NCBI RefSeq assembly: GCF_963924675.1
Contig: NC_089236.1
Coordinates: 28,729,319 to 28,793,318 of the forward strand
Origin: Phocoena phocoena
Taxonomy: Eukaryota; Chordata; Mammalia; Artiodactyla; Phocoenidae
Length of the DNA stretch: 64,000 nucleotides
Direction of reading: 5' to 3'
The notes under the pieces are model-generated. The model ran no database searches. It was not told where the DNA came from and was given only the letters and a program-made list of their open reading frames with translations. The translations under genes and the position numbers were made by a program. Position 1 is the first letter of the stretch; every line of letters begins with the position of its first letter. Below, piece by piece: positions 47,353 to 60,020 of this stretch.

Positions 47353-50300
47353 ATTCATTTTGTTAATAATCAAACATTACTGCTATGTTATTTTGATGTC
47401 TTTTTATTTACATAAATAAATATGGGAGAGATAAAGCTTTATAACTTTTTTTTTTTAAGGAAGATGACAAAACATCCAAAACTGATGTGGTTTCACCTAA
47501 CCACAACTACAAGTTGGACTTTGTTCAGTAGTATATTATGTGTAATGTATTTTAGTTACAAAAGCTATTTCTTTCATTAGTAAAAATGTGACAAGAGCAA
47601 TCACATTAATTGGTGACTTTTAAGCACTAACTAGGAGCTAGCTACCTCTTTCTTTAGCATATTCAAGGTATCCATTTGCTTTTAATTATTAGAACAACCC
47701 AAGTAACTATTAAAGCCTTTGTACCAGTCTCCTATCAGACAGATAGTCCTAGTCATATTATTTCCAGGAAGAGGAATTCAAATTCCATTATCTCCCATTA
47801 TCTTACAAGGCATTTTACTTCTGCTAGCTTTAATTAAATTAAAATCTGCTTCACTTGCATTGCTGATTAAAACTAATTGAGTTTGTTGTTTAATCCTATC
47901 TAGAAAGTCGTCCCTTACTTAAATAGGTTTACTTACAAATGGAATTGCTTTGAAGGGGAAGTCTCCATAATATCTGGACTAGATTTTATTTTGTCAAATT
48001 TATTAATATATTCTCTGAATTTATCTCATTTGGAAAATTTCTCACATTCAAATTCTGGAGAATGTACTTTTTGCATGTTTAGACAGTGAGAACTATTTAA
48101 CAGTGATAAAACTTAATCTTTGCATTTTGATGAAGAAATTGGCAAAAATGAAAAAGCATCAGTTTTCATCTATTTCAATTTGGAGAATAAAAATTGATTT
48201 AATTTATCTTTTATTCATTTATTATTTTAAAATATATTACTATTACTTAAAACCAATTATTAACAAATGTTTAAGAATTTTAAATTGTAAAATATTACTA
48301 AAATGTTAAATATCTTATACTAAATTTTCATAAATGTGTCTATTAGCAAACTTGTAAGAACCAAGAAAGAGACAAAATAAAGTATTTTTTTGCTTATCCT
48401 GAGTTATAAAAAATAATACCCCAAAACCAACAAATGATGTTCTAAATTTACAATTGATGCTGTTTTACAAATTTTTCAGCTCATGTAGTTCAACCATTGT
48501 ACTGTAGCCAAATCTCACAGGAGCTCTTTTAATCTTCTGCATCCACTGAGAAGATGGCAAAAATATAATCCTCAAAGCAGAGAAGAGCTAAGATAAAACA
48601 CAACTACCAAACTCACTGGTCCACGGTTCACAGTAGGCTGAAATCAACAGATGGTCAGTGCTTGGGCAGTTAATGGTGGGCTTCTTTTGCCTTCAGCTGT
48701 GTTGGTCTGTTCCACCTCTGGAAGAAAATATAATTTAGAAATAGTCAAGGAGGAATAAGATCTAATTTAAATCTTTGCAAGCTAATACTGGTTTAATTTT
48801 CCTTCCATGGCTATGGTAGTGTGAATACTATCATAAGATATAGATATAACGATACCTGGACAGTTTGGGATTGAATACTCAGTTTCACACTCACTTTTCA
48901 TGACCCCACATGATCATAGCTTATTGTTATTTGGGATGTTACTGAGAGATGAATGTAAATCTTGTGCAAGCTTGATAGTTAAGTATATGTAGCTAATTAT
49001 ATAGCTTACATAATGCAATGAAGTGTTATTGAATTGTATTCAGTTCTGCATTCACCTTGATCTTTTTAATGTAAGAAAAACTGAGTTTCTTTAGTTTAAA
49101 TGTATTCTCCCAAAGAAAGATCATTAACAATCTTGGTCATGAACATGAAGAATATGTAATAGAAAAATTAAAGAATGGCATCTTAAATTTGGAAGAGTGT
49201 AGCATGTATAATTATGCCTACCCTGTGCTCAACAGGGGCACAAGAAAAAGTGTCTTATAAAAATGTTTTAGAGAATGTTGTATAGCAATACACTCAAGTG
49301 TGGCTGTTTGTAAAAATATCAGATTTTATCTCTTGAGAAGGTAAAAGACTTCCTTTTTTACTTGGACATGGGAAAGCAGTAAACTAAATGTAGTGGTGAG
49401 TTGGTACATTGCTCTTACTTCTCAAATTCAATGATATTTGATATAAATGAATATTTTACAGTATATATTGCTATCAGTTATTGGAAATACCAATGATATA
49501 TCAAGACTGATAGTAGTGATATTATCAGGAAAAAGGTAATATTAAAATTTCAAAATGTCATCTAAGGAGAAATGAAGCCGTAACAGGGACTTTTCAGTTA
49601 TCATTGTTGTTTTACTTTATTTTTTTAATGAGAGAAATCCAGTGCACTAAAAGGAAGAATTACTTTTGATGGGAGATGATATTTTCCATCCCAAGAAGTT
49701 AAGAAAACAACGATAAGGGAGGAGGAGAAGTGGTCCACATACAACACTTTAATCAAATGAAAAAACTTGAGCTTGAAAGCTACCTGTAAGCAAAGACTTT
49801 TCAGAGTTTAATTATTTTCAAAAAGTACTGTTTCTCATATAATTAGTTCAAAAGGTACTTTTACGTATAATGATTGTTAGTGATAAAAAAGATTAAATAT
49901 GCAATGTGTTATTTAAGCATATAAAATTATGTGAATAAGTATAACCATTAAGCAAAATCATTCTTTGTTTTAAAATGTTTATGGCTCACCTTTCTGAATA
50001 TTTTAAGAAATACATTTTCAGACTTTGAAGACATTACTAAAAATGTAGAAAATTAAAATTGGATTATTAAAAGATAACTTTCAGCAAGTCAACAATGTAA
50101 ATAAATCTTTGCAAACAATTGTTCAAATGTTACTTCCTGTATTAAATCTATGTTCTGATTAGTCATTTTGCATTCTACTGTAGCTTGATTTGAAATATTT
50201 AATTTATTTTTAAGTAATACAGACACTATAGATATAAGTACATCTCTAAAATCAGCTTAAAATATCATTATTAATATGTAGATATTTAAAAAATGTAGTC

Positions 50301-52076
50301 TTTATTTGTCTGTAGAACTTCATTTCTTGCATTTCTCATGAAATTCTTTGTTAGATCAAGTAGTGCTCTGGTGTTCACTTTGTTTTTCTCAGAGCCAATC
50401 ACAGCTAGGTAATTCCCTATGTATCAGTGAATGATGAAAATCCTGTGTTGAATTTTAATATCTCCAGTTCTAAGTAATTCAGTGGAGAGTAAAGATGTAT
50501 CCTAGAAGTACTTTCCTTCAAGCAATGCCACACACTACAGTCATTCAAAAACCTCAGAGGCCAATGGTTCAGCAGTATATGCCTCAAACTGGCAACATGC
50601 AAGCAGCAGCATTAACTTTTGATTTTTGCTGGTGCTTGTTTTCTATTTTTAATATTGCGTGTGAGTGTCAGAATTCAGACTGTCATAGAATGGCAAGACC
50701 CAAATGCAACGAGATCTGTGGCTCTCCTACAACCTGTCTTCATTTCCCCTTCCCCTCCTTAAGCACATAACTTATCTCTAATAACTATGATCAGAACTTA
50801 TGATTCCTACACATTTTGAAAGGATGATGAAAATAAGGAGGGAAAAACACCTTGAAAGGATGATTTGCAGTAAATAAAAGTGCTATGTGGCTTTGTGCCT
50901 GTGGCTCTTATCTACCTGTGCTTGTTGACTGAAGACCAGTTCTAATACTCCTGAGGATTTTGCTGTGCATCCAAAAGTAAATCAAAATATGAGAACACTC
51001 ATAATGGATCCTTGATAATCTCAGCAATGAAAAGATAAGGAAATGTAAACATCCCTGCAAAAGCTATTTACTTTTTATTAAGCATGTTAAACTAGAGATA
51101 AACTAATAATTTATACTAGCACTGAGAGGAATAGTTCCTGGAATGGTAAGCAGAGAGTTATATCTTTAGATATATTTGAGTGTACATAGTTATATGAGAT
51201 ATGAAATGTGGCAACATGTCACCCACATGAACTCAGCTTAAAAAATTCTGAAAGATCAAAATAATTGTCTTAATACTGATTTACTAAAGCATAAACAGTT
51301 TTATCATACCATTATTCCTTAATTTTCACTTAAGGCTTATTTACTTTTAACTTAAAGATAATTCTAGTTTAGTAATTCAGTTTCCAGTCACATAAACATG
51401 ATACTAAGAAAAATAACAAGGGGAAGGAAGAAATTTGGAGAGAAAACAAGCTGTACACAATTAGGAAATGATTACTGACAAGAAAAAGAGGGGAACACAA
51501 AATGCGAAAAGCAACAATCTGAGATGATTTTGCACAAGGCTAAGTGGTCCCACATTGCACAGTCAACCTCAAGGCTCTTACTGCAGAAATTTCAGCACAA
51601 TTACATAATTGCTTCTCAGAACAACAAACCTGAATATTCAAGAAAGACTTCAACATTTTCCCTGAAAAATTTAGAGGAATATACAGCTCTCTTAATATAT
51701 GCATATATGTGTATAATTTATAAAATTGAAATAGGATTTTTATGAATATCATCTAAATTTGAACCTAAGTATTGAAGCTCCTAGATGAATAATGAATATT
51801 AAATAGAAAGTTATCCAAAGGGAAAAATAGAAGGAAGGTCTGTCCAAAATTCTCTTAAAATTCATTTGTAGAAAAATGGTAGATTTGGAAAAGAGCTTTT
51901 CCAATTTATACACAATAATCTATAACTAACTCCCACACTTCTGTACTTAGAATATTAGAATAATTCATAAAAATATTGTGTTTAAAAGTACCTCAATGGT
52001 TGAGGCAAGCATATTCTAAATTTATTGAGTACCTAGGCCTTGCCCATTTGAGCACTGGAAAGATGGTTGAGTGGAT
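47353..52076. other. Long spacer, no recognised gene
   Basis: Mostly AT-rich DNA without identifiable repeats. Slightly GC-richer patches at 48535-48725 and 50480-50760 show no motif; the frame 50495-50770 (91 codons) is not recognised. A weak MIR-like stretch may lie near 47625-47700. Confidence 0.45.
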
Positions 52077-52081
52077 GTCTC

Positions 52082-52616
52082 TGTAGGGCAGAAGAATTTG
52101 CCACCCTAAAATATGGCTCTTTGGCATATATTGTTTTAAGCTGGTTACTTTCTGAGAAACAGCAGACAGGGAAGGGCTCTGAAAACCAAGTAGGACTTGC
52201 CTTTCTGTAAGAAACATTTACATTTGTTAACAGAAATCTCCATAAACATGGAGTGTCTCAATCTCTGTACCTAAAGCAGGAGGATAACCAAATATCTAGA
52301 AACTCTTATCAGTGGAGAAGACAATGACTTAAACCTGCAATACAATCATCCTTGTTTACTGTGCCTTTCCTGGTAACCTCCCATAAATGACTATCTTCAC
52401 TCTCAACATCCTATTCTGTCTTTAGCTGAGGATGGTATTTAAGGTGAAGGCTTTGGCCATTTTGATGAGTTACTCAGTTTTTTCAAGTCTCTCTCATATA
52501 TACATGTTATTAAATTTTATTTCATTTTCTCCTATTAATCTGTCTCATGTCAATTTAATTATTAGACAAGCCAGAAGAACCTAGAAGTGTAGAGGAAAAT
52601 TTCTTTCTCCCCAACA
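52082..52616 (+). mobile_element. Endogenous retrovirus solo LTR (family A), sense
   Basis: A 535-bp unit starting TGTAGGG and ending CCCAACA. The AATTTAATTATTAGACAAGC and CTAGAAGTGTAGAGGAAAAT blocks near the 3' end recur inverted in the LTR at 62073-62564. A TTATTAAATTTTATTTC stretch (about 52508) holds a polyadenylation-type signal. Possible 4-bp duplication TCTC/TCTA. No internal viral sequence adjoins. Confidence 0.65.
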
Positions 52617-53205
52617 TCTACATAATTTAACCTTCTGGGAAGAAAATATCCCAAGATGAGGGTATTTTCAGGGGACCTGTTTACTCTTTTGATATTAAAG
52701 CAGAAGAGAGGAAGAATGAACACAGATAGAGTTATTAACTGTAGGGCAAGACACTGGAGAAAGGTGATTGTTTGGGAAATTTCCGTGTTTTGATAGAAAT
52801 CTCTGCAGCAGAAATCTACCTCAAGATTACCTCATACATCTAAGATGCCTGAGGCTGACTTCAGGCACTGTTCAACTGAAAGGAACAAACAATATGATCA
52901 CAGTGGAAGATAACAAAGTGGAAGATAACAGTGGAAGATAACAAAGTGGAAGATAACAGTGGAAGATAACAAAGTGGAAGATAACAGTGGAAGATAACAA
53001 AGACTCTCACTCTTTCCCCAAATGATTCTCCCTTTAAAAACTTTAGTAATTGAGTAGAGTCTTCAGAGTCGGTTTTTGGACATGAGTCCACATTCTCCCC
53101 ATGTTGCTGGCCTACTGAGTAAAGCAACCTTTCCTTTTCCAGCCAACACTTGCTGCTCTAGTATTGGCTTCCAAGCATGAGTAGCTGAACCTGAGTTCAG
53201 TAACA
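52617..53205 (+). mobile_element. Probable second LTR-like segment containing a minisatellite
   Basis: The 3' part (about 53085-53205) looks like an LTR end: GAGTAAAGCAACCTTTCC, then GAGTTCAGTAACA. The left boundary is not visible. The segment includes the tandem array at 52903-53001. Confidence 0.35.
52903..53001 (+). repeat. Minisatellite of alternating 15-bp and 13-bp units
   Basis: GTGGAAGATAACAAA and GTGGAAGATAACA alternate perfectly to give three and a half copies of a 28-bp composite unit. Near-perfect copies imply recent expansion. Confidence 0.96.
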
Positions 53206-53573
53206 ACACCATTAGACAGTCTTGAGTAAAACGCTCACTCTTTGAGTGTGTTAAGGAACTAAGCAGTATGACTGACAGCTCCACCAGGTCCATATAAGAG
53301 AAAGAAGCAATTCTCCAAGAGAAGAAATGCCAGGCAGATACAAGTTTTGTGCAGTTCATGCTCTCTTGGAACAGTGGTCCTCAAGGGAAAAATAAATGTT
53401 TCACATAGAAGAGAGGATATTTGGCATTTTACAAGAGATCAAAAACCCATTTCCTATGAAAACTACTGAGAGATGAACCATGTAAGTCTAAACATGTATG
53501 AGAAAACAGAATTAATAACAAATAAAACTGTTGTTTTTGTAATGGAATCTCTATTAACCAAATTTTACTACAA
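53206..53573. other. Segment between LTR-like units
   Basis: No family assigned; may be retroviral or unique sequence. The minus-strand frame 53063-53359 has no known motif. Confidence 0.35.
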
Positions 53574-53574
53574 C

Positions 53575-54119
53575 TGAAACTGAGCAGGATCCTATGGGGC
53601 CCTCCAGGGTACAAAAACCTTTCCATGTCCCCCGTTTCTTGTTTGTAGGGAAAGACTTCAGCCTCCTAGACCTTCCCTTAGTTCCAAAGGACAGATTCTA
53701 AACTTACTAATTAGGGAAGGAACAAAAGAGGAACAGTCAAGAAACAATATGCAGTAATAAAGCAGGGTCCTGATTCTTCCTCAAGGGATATACAAAACAA
53801 TATATATTTGAGTCTTTCTGAAGGAACTAAGGCCCCTTCCCAGGTGGAGGATGGTAACTTCAGGCTGAGCACAAGATTCCTAGAAAACCACCCTGTTACC
53901 TAACCACCAACCAATCCAAAGAAAGTCACACACCATGAAACCCTCCCTCCACATTTTGTCTATAAAATCTCTTCCCTGAAAACCATTGGGTCTTTTGAGC
54001 AGGAGCTGCCCATTCTCTTTGCTTGACCCTGCAGTAAGTGTTTCTTTGCTCCAAACTCTGACGGTTTGGTCTGTTTGGCCTCACTGTGTGCTGGACACAC
54101 GAACTTGCATTTGGCAACA
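53575..54119 (+). mobile_element. Endogenous retrovirus LTR (family B), sense
   Basis: ERV1-like LTR with a TATAAAA box (53961-53967), a CTCCAAACTCTGACGGTTTG U5-like stretch (54049) and an end at TTTGGCAACA (54119). The left end is approximate. A promoter region, R and U5 can be inferred from the order. No adjoining viral genes. Confidence 0.6.
53961..53967 (+). promoter_or_regulatory. TATA box of the family B LTR
   Basis: TATAAAA about 155 bp before the LTR end, in the expected position for U3. Activity unknown. Confidence 0.5.
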
Positions 54120-54142
54120 AAATGACAACCACATTACTTCTG

Positions 54143-54385
54143 ACTGATATTTATTAAGCACCCTTGCTATTCCCAGCATACTGTATAGTTTACCTCATTC
54201 AATTTTGAACAGAAGCTCAATGAGATAAATGTTATTATTACTCCTATATAACAAATGGGGAATCAAACATTTCTAGTTTTATTAACTTGGTTTCACACCC
54301 AGTTAAAAAAGAAAAAGAGAGTGTGCAGATTCACAGTCAGATTTTATTCCAAATGTCATGTTCTTAACTAAATAGCTGGTTACAT
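54143..54385 (-). mobile_element. MIR fossil, antisense
   Basis: TATTTATTAAGCACCCTTGC, then GATAAATGTTATTATTACTC, then ACAAATGGGGAATC and finally GTCATGTTCTTAACTA follow the order of a MIR element in reverse. Confidence 0.72.
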
Positions 54386-54394
54386 TTTTAGTTC

Positions 54395-54500
54395 CTCAAA
54401 GGAGGAATTGTGCTTTTAAAATCTGTATGCTCAGTGCCTATAATTTCTTCTGGCACACTGTATGTGAATTTATGCTTGTTTAATGACTACATAAATGTGG
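54395..54500 (+). mobile_element. L2-like 3' fragment
   Basis: AGTTCCTCAAAGGAGGAATTG, ATGCTCAGTGCCTATAAT and GGCACACTGTATGTGAATTT resemble an L2 3' end. Confidence 0.5.
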
Positions 54501-55544
54501 ATGTATCTTCTACCTTGGAAGCCTCAAACTTCCCCTTTTGAACTATTCTCAGCATGAAGTTTCCTAAGGAGTAAAGCAATTTCCTTCTAACTTACTTATA
54601 AACCCATAGAAAGACAGCACAGCTGGTATTTTCCCTTAATACTAGATTCACTTGTCCCTTCTTTCCAAACTGTGAATAGAGGGACTTCTACAAGGGGCTA
54701 GTACTGCTTTGGCCTTTAAAACCAAAGAAAAATCTGACTGAGGAGTTTATATTCTAGTAGAATGAAGGAGACAAATAATAAACAGTGAACATAGTATAGA
54801 GATAATTTACCTACTGTATTAGAAAACAAGTGAATTGGGAAAAAAAAAAACACAGAAACAAACACAGACAGCATTAGGGGAACCAGGCATGCAGGAGGTT
54901 AAAGAAGAGAAGGAAAGTGATGATATACAAATAGGCTGTACCACATGAACATGTCTCAGTAATTGCCATGAAAGAGTCAATTCTTATAAAAATATGTGAA
55001 TTTTCTTAACTTTTATTTTTAAAAGTCCTTTTAATTGTCCCACTTTAGTTTATATTTGAATTTTAACTTATTTTATTATATTGATGCAAGCATAATAACA
55101 TGTCATGAAAGTCTTATGAACTGGAAAATAATTATCATGAACTTAGATTGTAGTACACATAAAAATAAGAATTCCACCTAACATTTACATAGTAGTGACT
55201 GAGATTTGAACTGTTTAAGTAAACTCAGTTTAAATGTTATGACAATGGAGATAAAAAAATGAAAATGTGAATTTTAAACATTTTTTAATGTTGGATTCCT
55301 ACTGACCTAATAGAAAGGAAAAAGCATTAATTTTATTTGCATCAAAAAAAGTAAAGTAGGTATTTTATTGTCTCGTTCTGCAGGACTATATACTGATTTA
55401 AGGAAAGGATTAATATTTTCATTTATTTGGGGAATATAGAAACATCACATCATTCATTTATTAAAGAAAACACATTTGGTCCAGGAAAACACAAATTGAT
55501 TTAATTAAAAAATCTGGTTATAGCGTCACCAGGTGGCCGTGCAT
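54501..55544. other. Spacer, nothing recognised
   Basis: AT-rich; an A run at 54841-54850. No gene. Confidence 0.5.
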
Positions 55545-55752
55545 TGTAACAAAATAGCTTCGACAGAGGAGGTCAACGGAAGGCCCACACAAGTAATCTC
55601 GGTTCCACGAAAGCAAGCAAAGAATTACAAACTACCACGTTAAGCTTAAGCAAAAAGCAAGGTTTATTTAAGCATAAGTACACTCTCAGAGACGGAGAGA
55701 AAGAGAGAGAGAGAGAGCGAAGTGAAGCAAGCCCAAAGCAAAGTTTATCAAA

Positions 55753-55808
<56 letters not shown>

Positions 55809-56273
55809 GGCTCTTGCTGTGAATTGAAAGCAGCATTCCTATACAGGCTTAAGGACGCTTTTAAGGAGCATTTTGCAGGGAGGCGTGGGTGACAGGGGAT
55901 CATTATTTGATTGACGGTCCCAAGCTATGTAACAAGTTTACTGCTGCGCATGTTCTCACCCTTGACTTGCTAAGAAACACCCACTCAGGGGGACAAGACC
56001 ACATGTAGATTTTATTATAATTATTGTATAATGAGTTTGGTTTTACTATAGGTTATATGCCTGTCTGGTCTGGGCATGCGCAGCCCAGGGAAGTCTCCTC
56101 GTGTTACTGTGCCCCTCTTTATCAGGATAAGCTGCCCACCACATGACCATAGTTTCACCCATTCTGGATGGGGTTCAGGGAGAGTCCCCAGATGGCTGGG
56201 TGTGACTTGATTTCTTCTTCTTGTCTTTCTCGCCATTGTCACCTCCTTGCTACTAATGTCTAACTACCTAACA
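55545..56273 (-). mobile_element. Endogenous retrovirus solo LTR (family C), antisense
   Basis: Read on the minus strand, this 729-bp unit starts TGTTAGG and ends TTTTGTTACA, as LTRs do. It contains an AATAAA signal (complement at 55663-55668), a GCATGCGCAG-type U3 element near 56082-56091 and CT-rich tracts in the R/U5 region. It keeps several CpG sites and is better preserved than the neighbouring LTRs, so it may be relatively young. No clear target duplication is seen, so the ends may be off by a few bases. The minus frame 56021-56242 has no recognised function. Confidence 0.65.
55757..55804 (+). repeat. (AG)24 microsatellite inside the LTR
   Basis: 24 uninterrupted AG units; a second, shorter impure AG tract lies at 55694-55720. 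Probably length-polymorphic. Confidence 0.96.
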
Positions 56274-56855
56274 AATAGGAACGTTCTTTTGTTATTTTCT
56301 CAAAGGATAGTAACTGAGAGAGCTCCTTAGTAGTTTATGGTTTAGAAGCTGTTGAGAACAAATTTGTAATTAGCACATAATGATTTTATAAATACAGGTG
56401 CAATCACAATGTTTGAGATGATTGAAAATATAGCTCTCTTAAATATTTACATCTTGTCTGGCAAACTGATTTACTTCATTTAGTTAAATCACAGAAAAAC
56501 TAAAGAAACTTCAGTCTGATGCTCTGTGACTTCTGAGTTAGTGAAAGTTAAATGAATTCTTCTTTTGTGATTTATTACCACGGTCATCATTTTAAACCTA
56601 CCTGCCAAGTTGTTTTTATTTTTAATGACTTTTCATATTTGAATATGTGCTCAATATCTAGCCTACCATCACATAAGAAAATTCATGTTAGAATTACAGT
56701 TCATATAATTTGGTATCTCTACACAATTCTAACCATGCCCTCATTATAAAGAGCTCTTAATAAAATTTGTAAGGAATATCTGAATGAGGAAATTTATACT
56801 TTAAAATTCCTATATTTTTCAAAAATAAATATGAATAAGAATAGCATTAAATTTG
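56274..56855. other. Spacer
   Basis: AT-rich, nothing recognised. Confidence 0.5.
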
Positions 56856-56857
56856 GG

Positions 56858-57165
56858 AACTCTGAATTCAAAGGTCATCTCCATCATTTACTCATGACTT
56901 TTTCAACTCATTGAGCTTCATTTTCTTGACCTAGAAAAGAGCAAAATAATACCTAACTCACAAGGGTGTCCTGAGAAGTAAATAGGCGATGTAGCTGAAA
57001 TTTGCTTTGTAAATTTCTAGGTGTATTATGATCGAATGGAACAATTATTTTCCCAACCATGAAGCAGAGTTTTTTGTTTGTTTGTTTGTTTGTTTCCTCA
57101 AAAAACCTAGCTCCTGGCATATAGGTGGCATGTTATAAATTTTTTTAAAATGTTGAATAAATGTC
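56858..57165 (+). mobile_element. MIR fossil split by a GTTT run
   Basis: CTCTGAATTCAAAGGTCATC, ATTGAGCTTCATTTTCTTGACC, AATAATACCTAACTCACAAGG and GGCATATAGGTGGCATG follow the MIR order in sense orientation. A (GTTT)n run at 57076-57096 interrupts the 3' part. Confidence 0.7.
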
Positions 57166-58710
57166 CTCTGGCAGAATAAATTTTAAATGAAGCTCTTCGA
57201 TAAATGTTTATCACACACACACATAGTTTTTTTTTTTTTTAACAATCCATGCATGACAGTACTCTAAGTATAAGATCTAAATGGAAAACCAGCATTTAAC
57301 CTTAAAGATTAAAGGGGAAAAAAATTGAAAAAAAATAAAAGTTTACTACAGAGGAGTTGATCCATTCTGTCAAAATGCCAGATATCTCTTACTGTTTGCT
57401 TCCTTAAAGCTTGCTTCCAGGCATCTCTATCTCTTCCTCATTTTCCTTCTCTCTCTTTGTCCCAGACAACTTGTTGGCTGCATTGCTCAATTACTGGACA
57501 AATGAAACTTCCTATCCTCTGCTCATCTACTTTTTAACAGCACTAACAGATGTTATCATTAAGACCCTCTGTGGTAGATCATGAACTAAGTATATTCTTT
57601 GCCCTTCTTGTTTTTCATTCTTCTTTAAAAAGATAAGCCATCTGTTTTAATCCTCTTAAAATTGCAAGTTTCTTTATAACATCAATCTTGCATTTATCTT
57701 AATAACAAATAGATATTTAAACCCCAAGTTAGGAAGTTTAATTTGCATAGAGCTATTTGTTGGTACTGAAATAAATTAAATTTGAGCATCATAGGCTATA
57801 TCTCATTTTCTGGTCATAATATATTTTAATCATATAACTGTAAACAATAATGATCATGCTTACCAAATTTTACCATATGTAATTTTAGCAAAACTACCCT
57901 CTAAAAATATACTGTGGAATGATTCTGAAAACACTAAATAAATATTATGTTTATGAAAACTTCAGGCATAATAACATTACATGGGTAATTGGAAATACTA
58001 ATTATCTTTATATTCACATATACAAAATATCAGTGCTAGTCTATTAGAACTAAAATATCAAGCTGAACTAAAATATAGGAACATGGAACTTAAATATACA
58101 TAGTAGATTATTTTAAAAAAGGAAAACCTCATTAATTCAGAATTTTTGATATGCATTAACACTTGTATTTTGTACTCTTTTAATACCATTAATATACAAA
58201 AATAACTTTAAAAGAAAAGACCGTATTATTCCTTCACATTAATGCTGTGGGTCCGGAAAGCAATAGTACTTTTTCTATGAAAATGAGCTAAGAGCTTTGA
58301 GGGCTGGGTATAAAAAGAAGAGGAATTACCAACTGTTCCTACACTTTTTATTACTGTAACCAACCATGAAATAGCTCCAACAAAATGAGAAACTTGAATA
58401 TATTTCTTTCAGCAGTAATAAAAACAATTTTACTCATATTATCCACTCTTACGATGGTAAAAAATCTCAGTTCCCCTCTGCCTCTCCTTTCACTGCCTTC
58501 TCTCTGTCACTTCTTCCTTTTCTTTTGAAACTCTAAATCTGAGAGGGCCTCAGGGTTTCTTCACACTCTAGGACTGACTCAGGGCTATGGCAGTTCCTAG
58601 GCTTTTGGCTTTAAGCATACTAATAATTCAAAAAATTTTATCCCCAGGCACTGTTTCTCTGCCTCCAAAACCCACTCGTTTTGCTCTTGTATACCTTCAT
58701 AAAATGTAAC
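57166..58710. other. Spacer, no recognised gene
   Basis: Short CA run (57212-57223), T run (57229-57240); otherwise unassigned. Confidence 0.5.
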
Positions 58711-58716
58711 TTCACT

Positions 58717-58917
58717 GGGGCTTCGCCCGTGGCGCAGTGGTTGAGAGTCCGCCTGCCGATGCAGAGAACACGGGTTCGTGCCCCGGTCCAAATGCCGCAG
58801 AGGGGCTAGGCCCATGAGCCATGGCCGCTGAGCCTGCGCATCCGGAGCCTGCGCGTCCGGAGCCTGTGCTCCGCAACGGGAGAGGCCGCAACAGTGAGAG
58901 GCCCACGTACAGGAAAA

Positions 58918-58935
<18 letters not shown>
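58717..58935 (+). mobile_element. CHR SINE with internal duplication and deletion
   Basis: The body carries two tandem copies of GAGCCTGCGC[A/G]TCCG (58830-58844, 58845-58859) where other copies have one. It also lacks about 13 bp (GGGAAGATCCCAC) after the B box. Pure A tail, then a TA run (58935-58958). Many CpG sites are kept. The flanking duplication is unclear. Confidence 0.92.
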
Positions 58936-58957
<22 letters not shown>

Positions 58958-59159
58958 TTTACAATTTTCATGTTATTTTGTTTTAATATTCTTCAGAGCT
59001 ATTATCACCTGATATATTACACATTTCTATGTTGGTTTGCCCATCTCCACTATAGCCCTGAGTCTAGAAGGGAGTTTAATGCACATTTCTAGAATGAATG
59101 GAAAATGAGAAAAAGAATGAATGAGTGCTGATTACACAGAAGTCAATAAAATACAGTAC

Positions 59160-60020
59160 TATGTCATTTTTCTATGCCACTGTAACAAATTACCACAAAT
59201 TTAGAAGCTTAAAGATGACTTTTTCCGTTTTGATTTTGGATCTTGTATAGCAGTTCTATAGGATAGAACTGATTCTCATCTTCCACCTTTTTTTTTTTTT
59301 CACTTTTAATGTCTCTTGTGACCATATTGGACACACTTGATGCCAAAAACTCAGCCTCTGTGCACCGTGTCGAATCAAATCTTAGAGACAGAGTTTTGGG
59401 TGAAGTAGAAAAAAATATTTTTATTGCTTTGCCAGGCCAAGGGGAGGATGTGGTGAGTAGTTTTATAGCAATAGTTCTAGAGCAGGCGTGCCAATAAGAT
59501 TAGGGTGTGTACAGTGCCAGCTCTCCTTTAATCTGGTCCCAAGAAATCTCTTGATGAGTTTCTCTGGTTCCTTTAATCTGGCCTCCAGTGGTCTTCTCTG
59601 GAATGAAGAATGATCACTCCATTTGTTGGGGGTTTTGGTTCTGTAAAGAGCTCAAAGATATCGTTATGTGTATTCTCTGAGGCAGAACCAGGAAGGTTCT
59701 GCTCCAAGGCTGCACTATTTTTTCTTGGCTGCTCCTCCAGGGTCTCTGCATCCCCTCCCTTTCTTGGTTAGCAACTGTTTGAACCTGCCCTTTGGAACTC
59801 AGGAAAGATCTCAGAGGTTGAACAGAAAGTTTTCCTGCCCAGGAGTCCCACAATGCTCTGCTCAGTTTCACAACTGGATAATAAGGAATGATCACCCTAT
59901 TTGCAAACTTAATTCCATCTACAGCTTTCATTCTCCTTTACTGTGAAACCTAGAATAGTCACATATTCTGGGATTAGAATGTGGACATTTTTCAGAGAGA
60001 CATTTCTGCTTACCACAAAT
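59160..60020 (-). mobile_element. MLT1 LTR, antisense, split by a later LTR
   Basis: The left part (59160-59337) has CACTGTAACAAATTACCAC; the right part (59906-60020) has AACTTAATTCCATCT, then TATTCTGGGATTAGAATGTG and TTCTGCTTACCACA. Together they match an MLT1 in reverse, in the right order, around the insert at 59338-59905. Confidence 0.7.
59338..59905 (-). mobile_element. Endogenous retrovirus LTR (family D) inside MLT1
   Basis: The 568-bp insert has TG...CA ends (TGATGCCAAA at the left, CTATTTGCA at the right). Read on the minus strand, an AATAAA-type signal (complement near 59416) lies upstream of a U5-like end. Possible 4-bp duplication with one mismatch (CACT / AACT). The splitting of MLT1 shows it is the younger insertion. 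Confidence 0.6.

Noticed and set aside
50495..50770. 91-codon frame as a small gene
   Set aside because: No domain, no splice or promoter context, and such a length is expected by chance.
52903..53001. CRISPR-like array
   Set aside because: Units are directly adjacent with no unique spacers, in a mammalian genome; it is a minisatellite.
55573..55836. Ser/Leu-repeat protein on the minus strand
   Set aside because: The repeat is the translated (AG)n tract inside an LTR.
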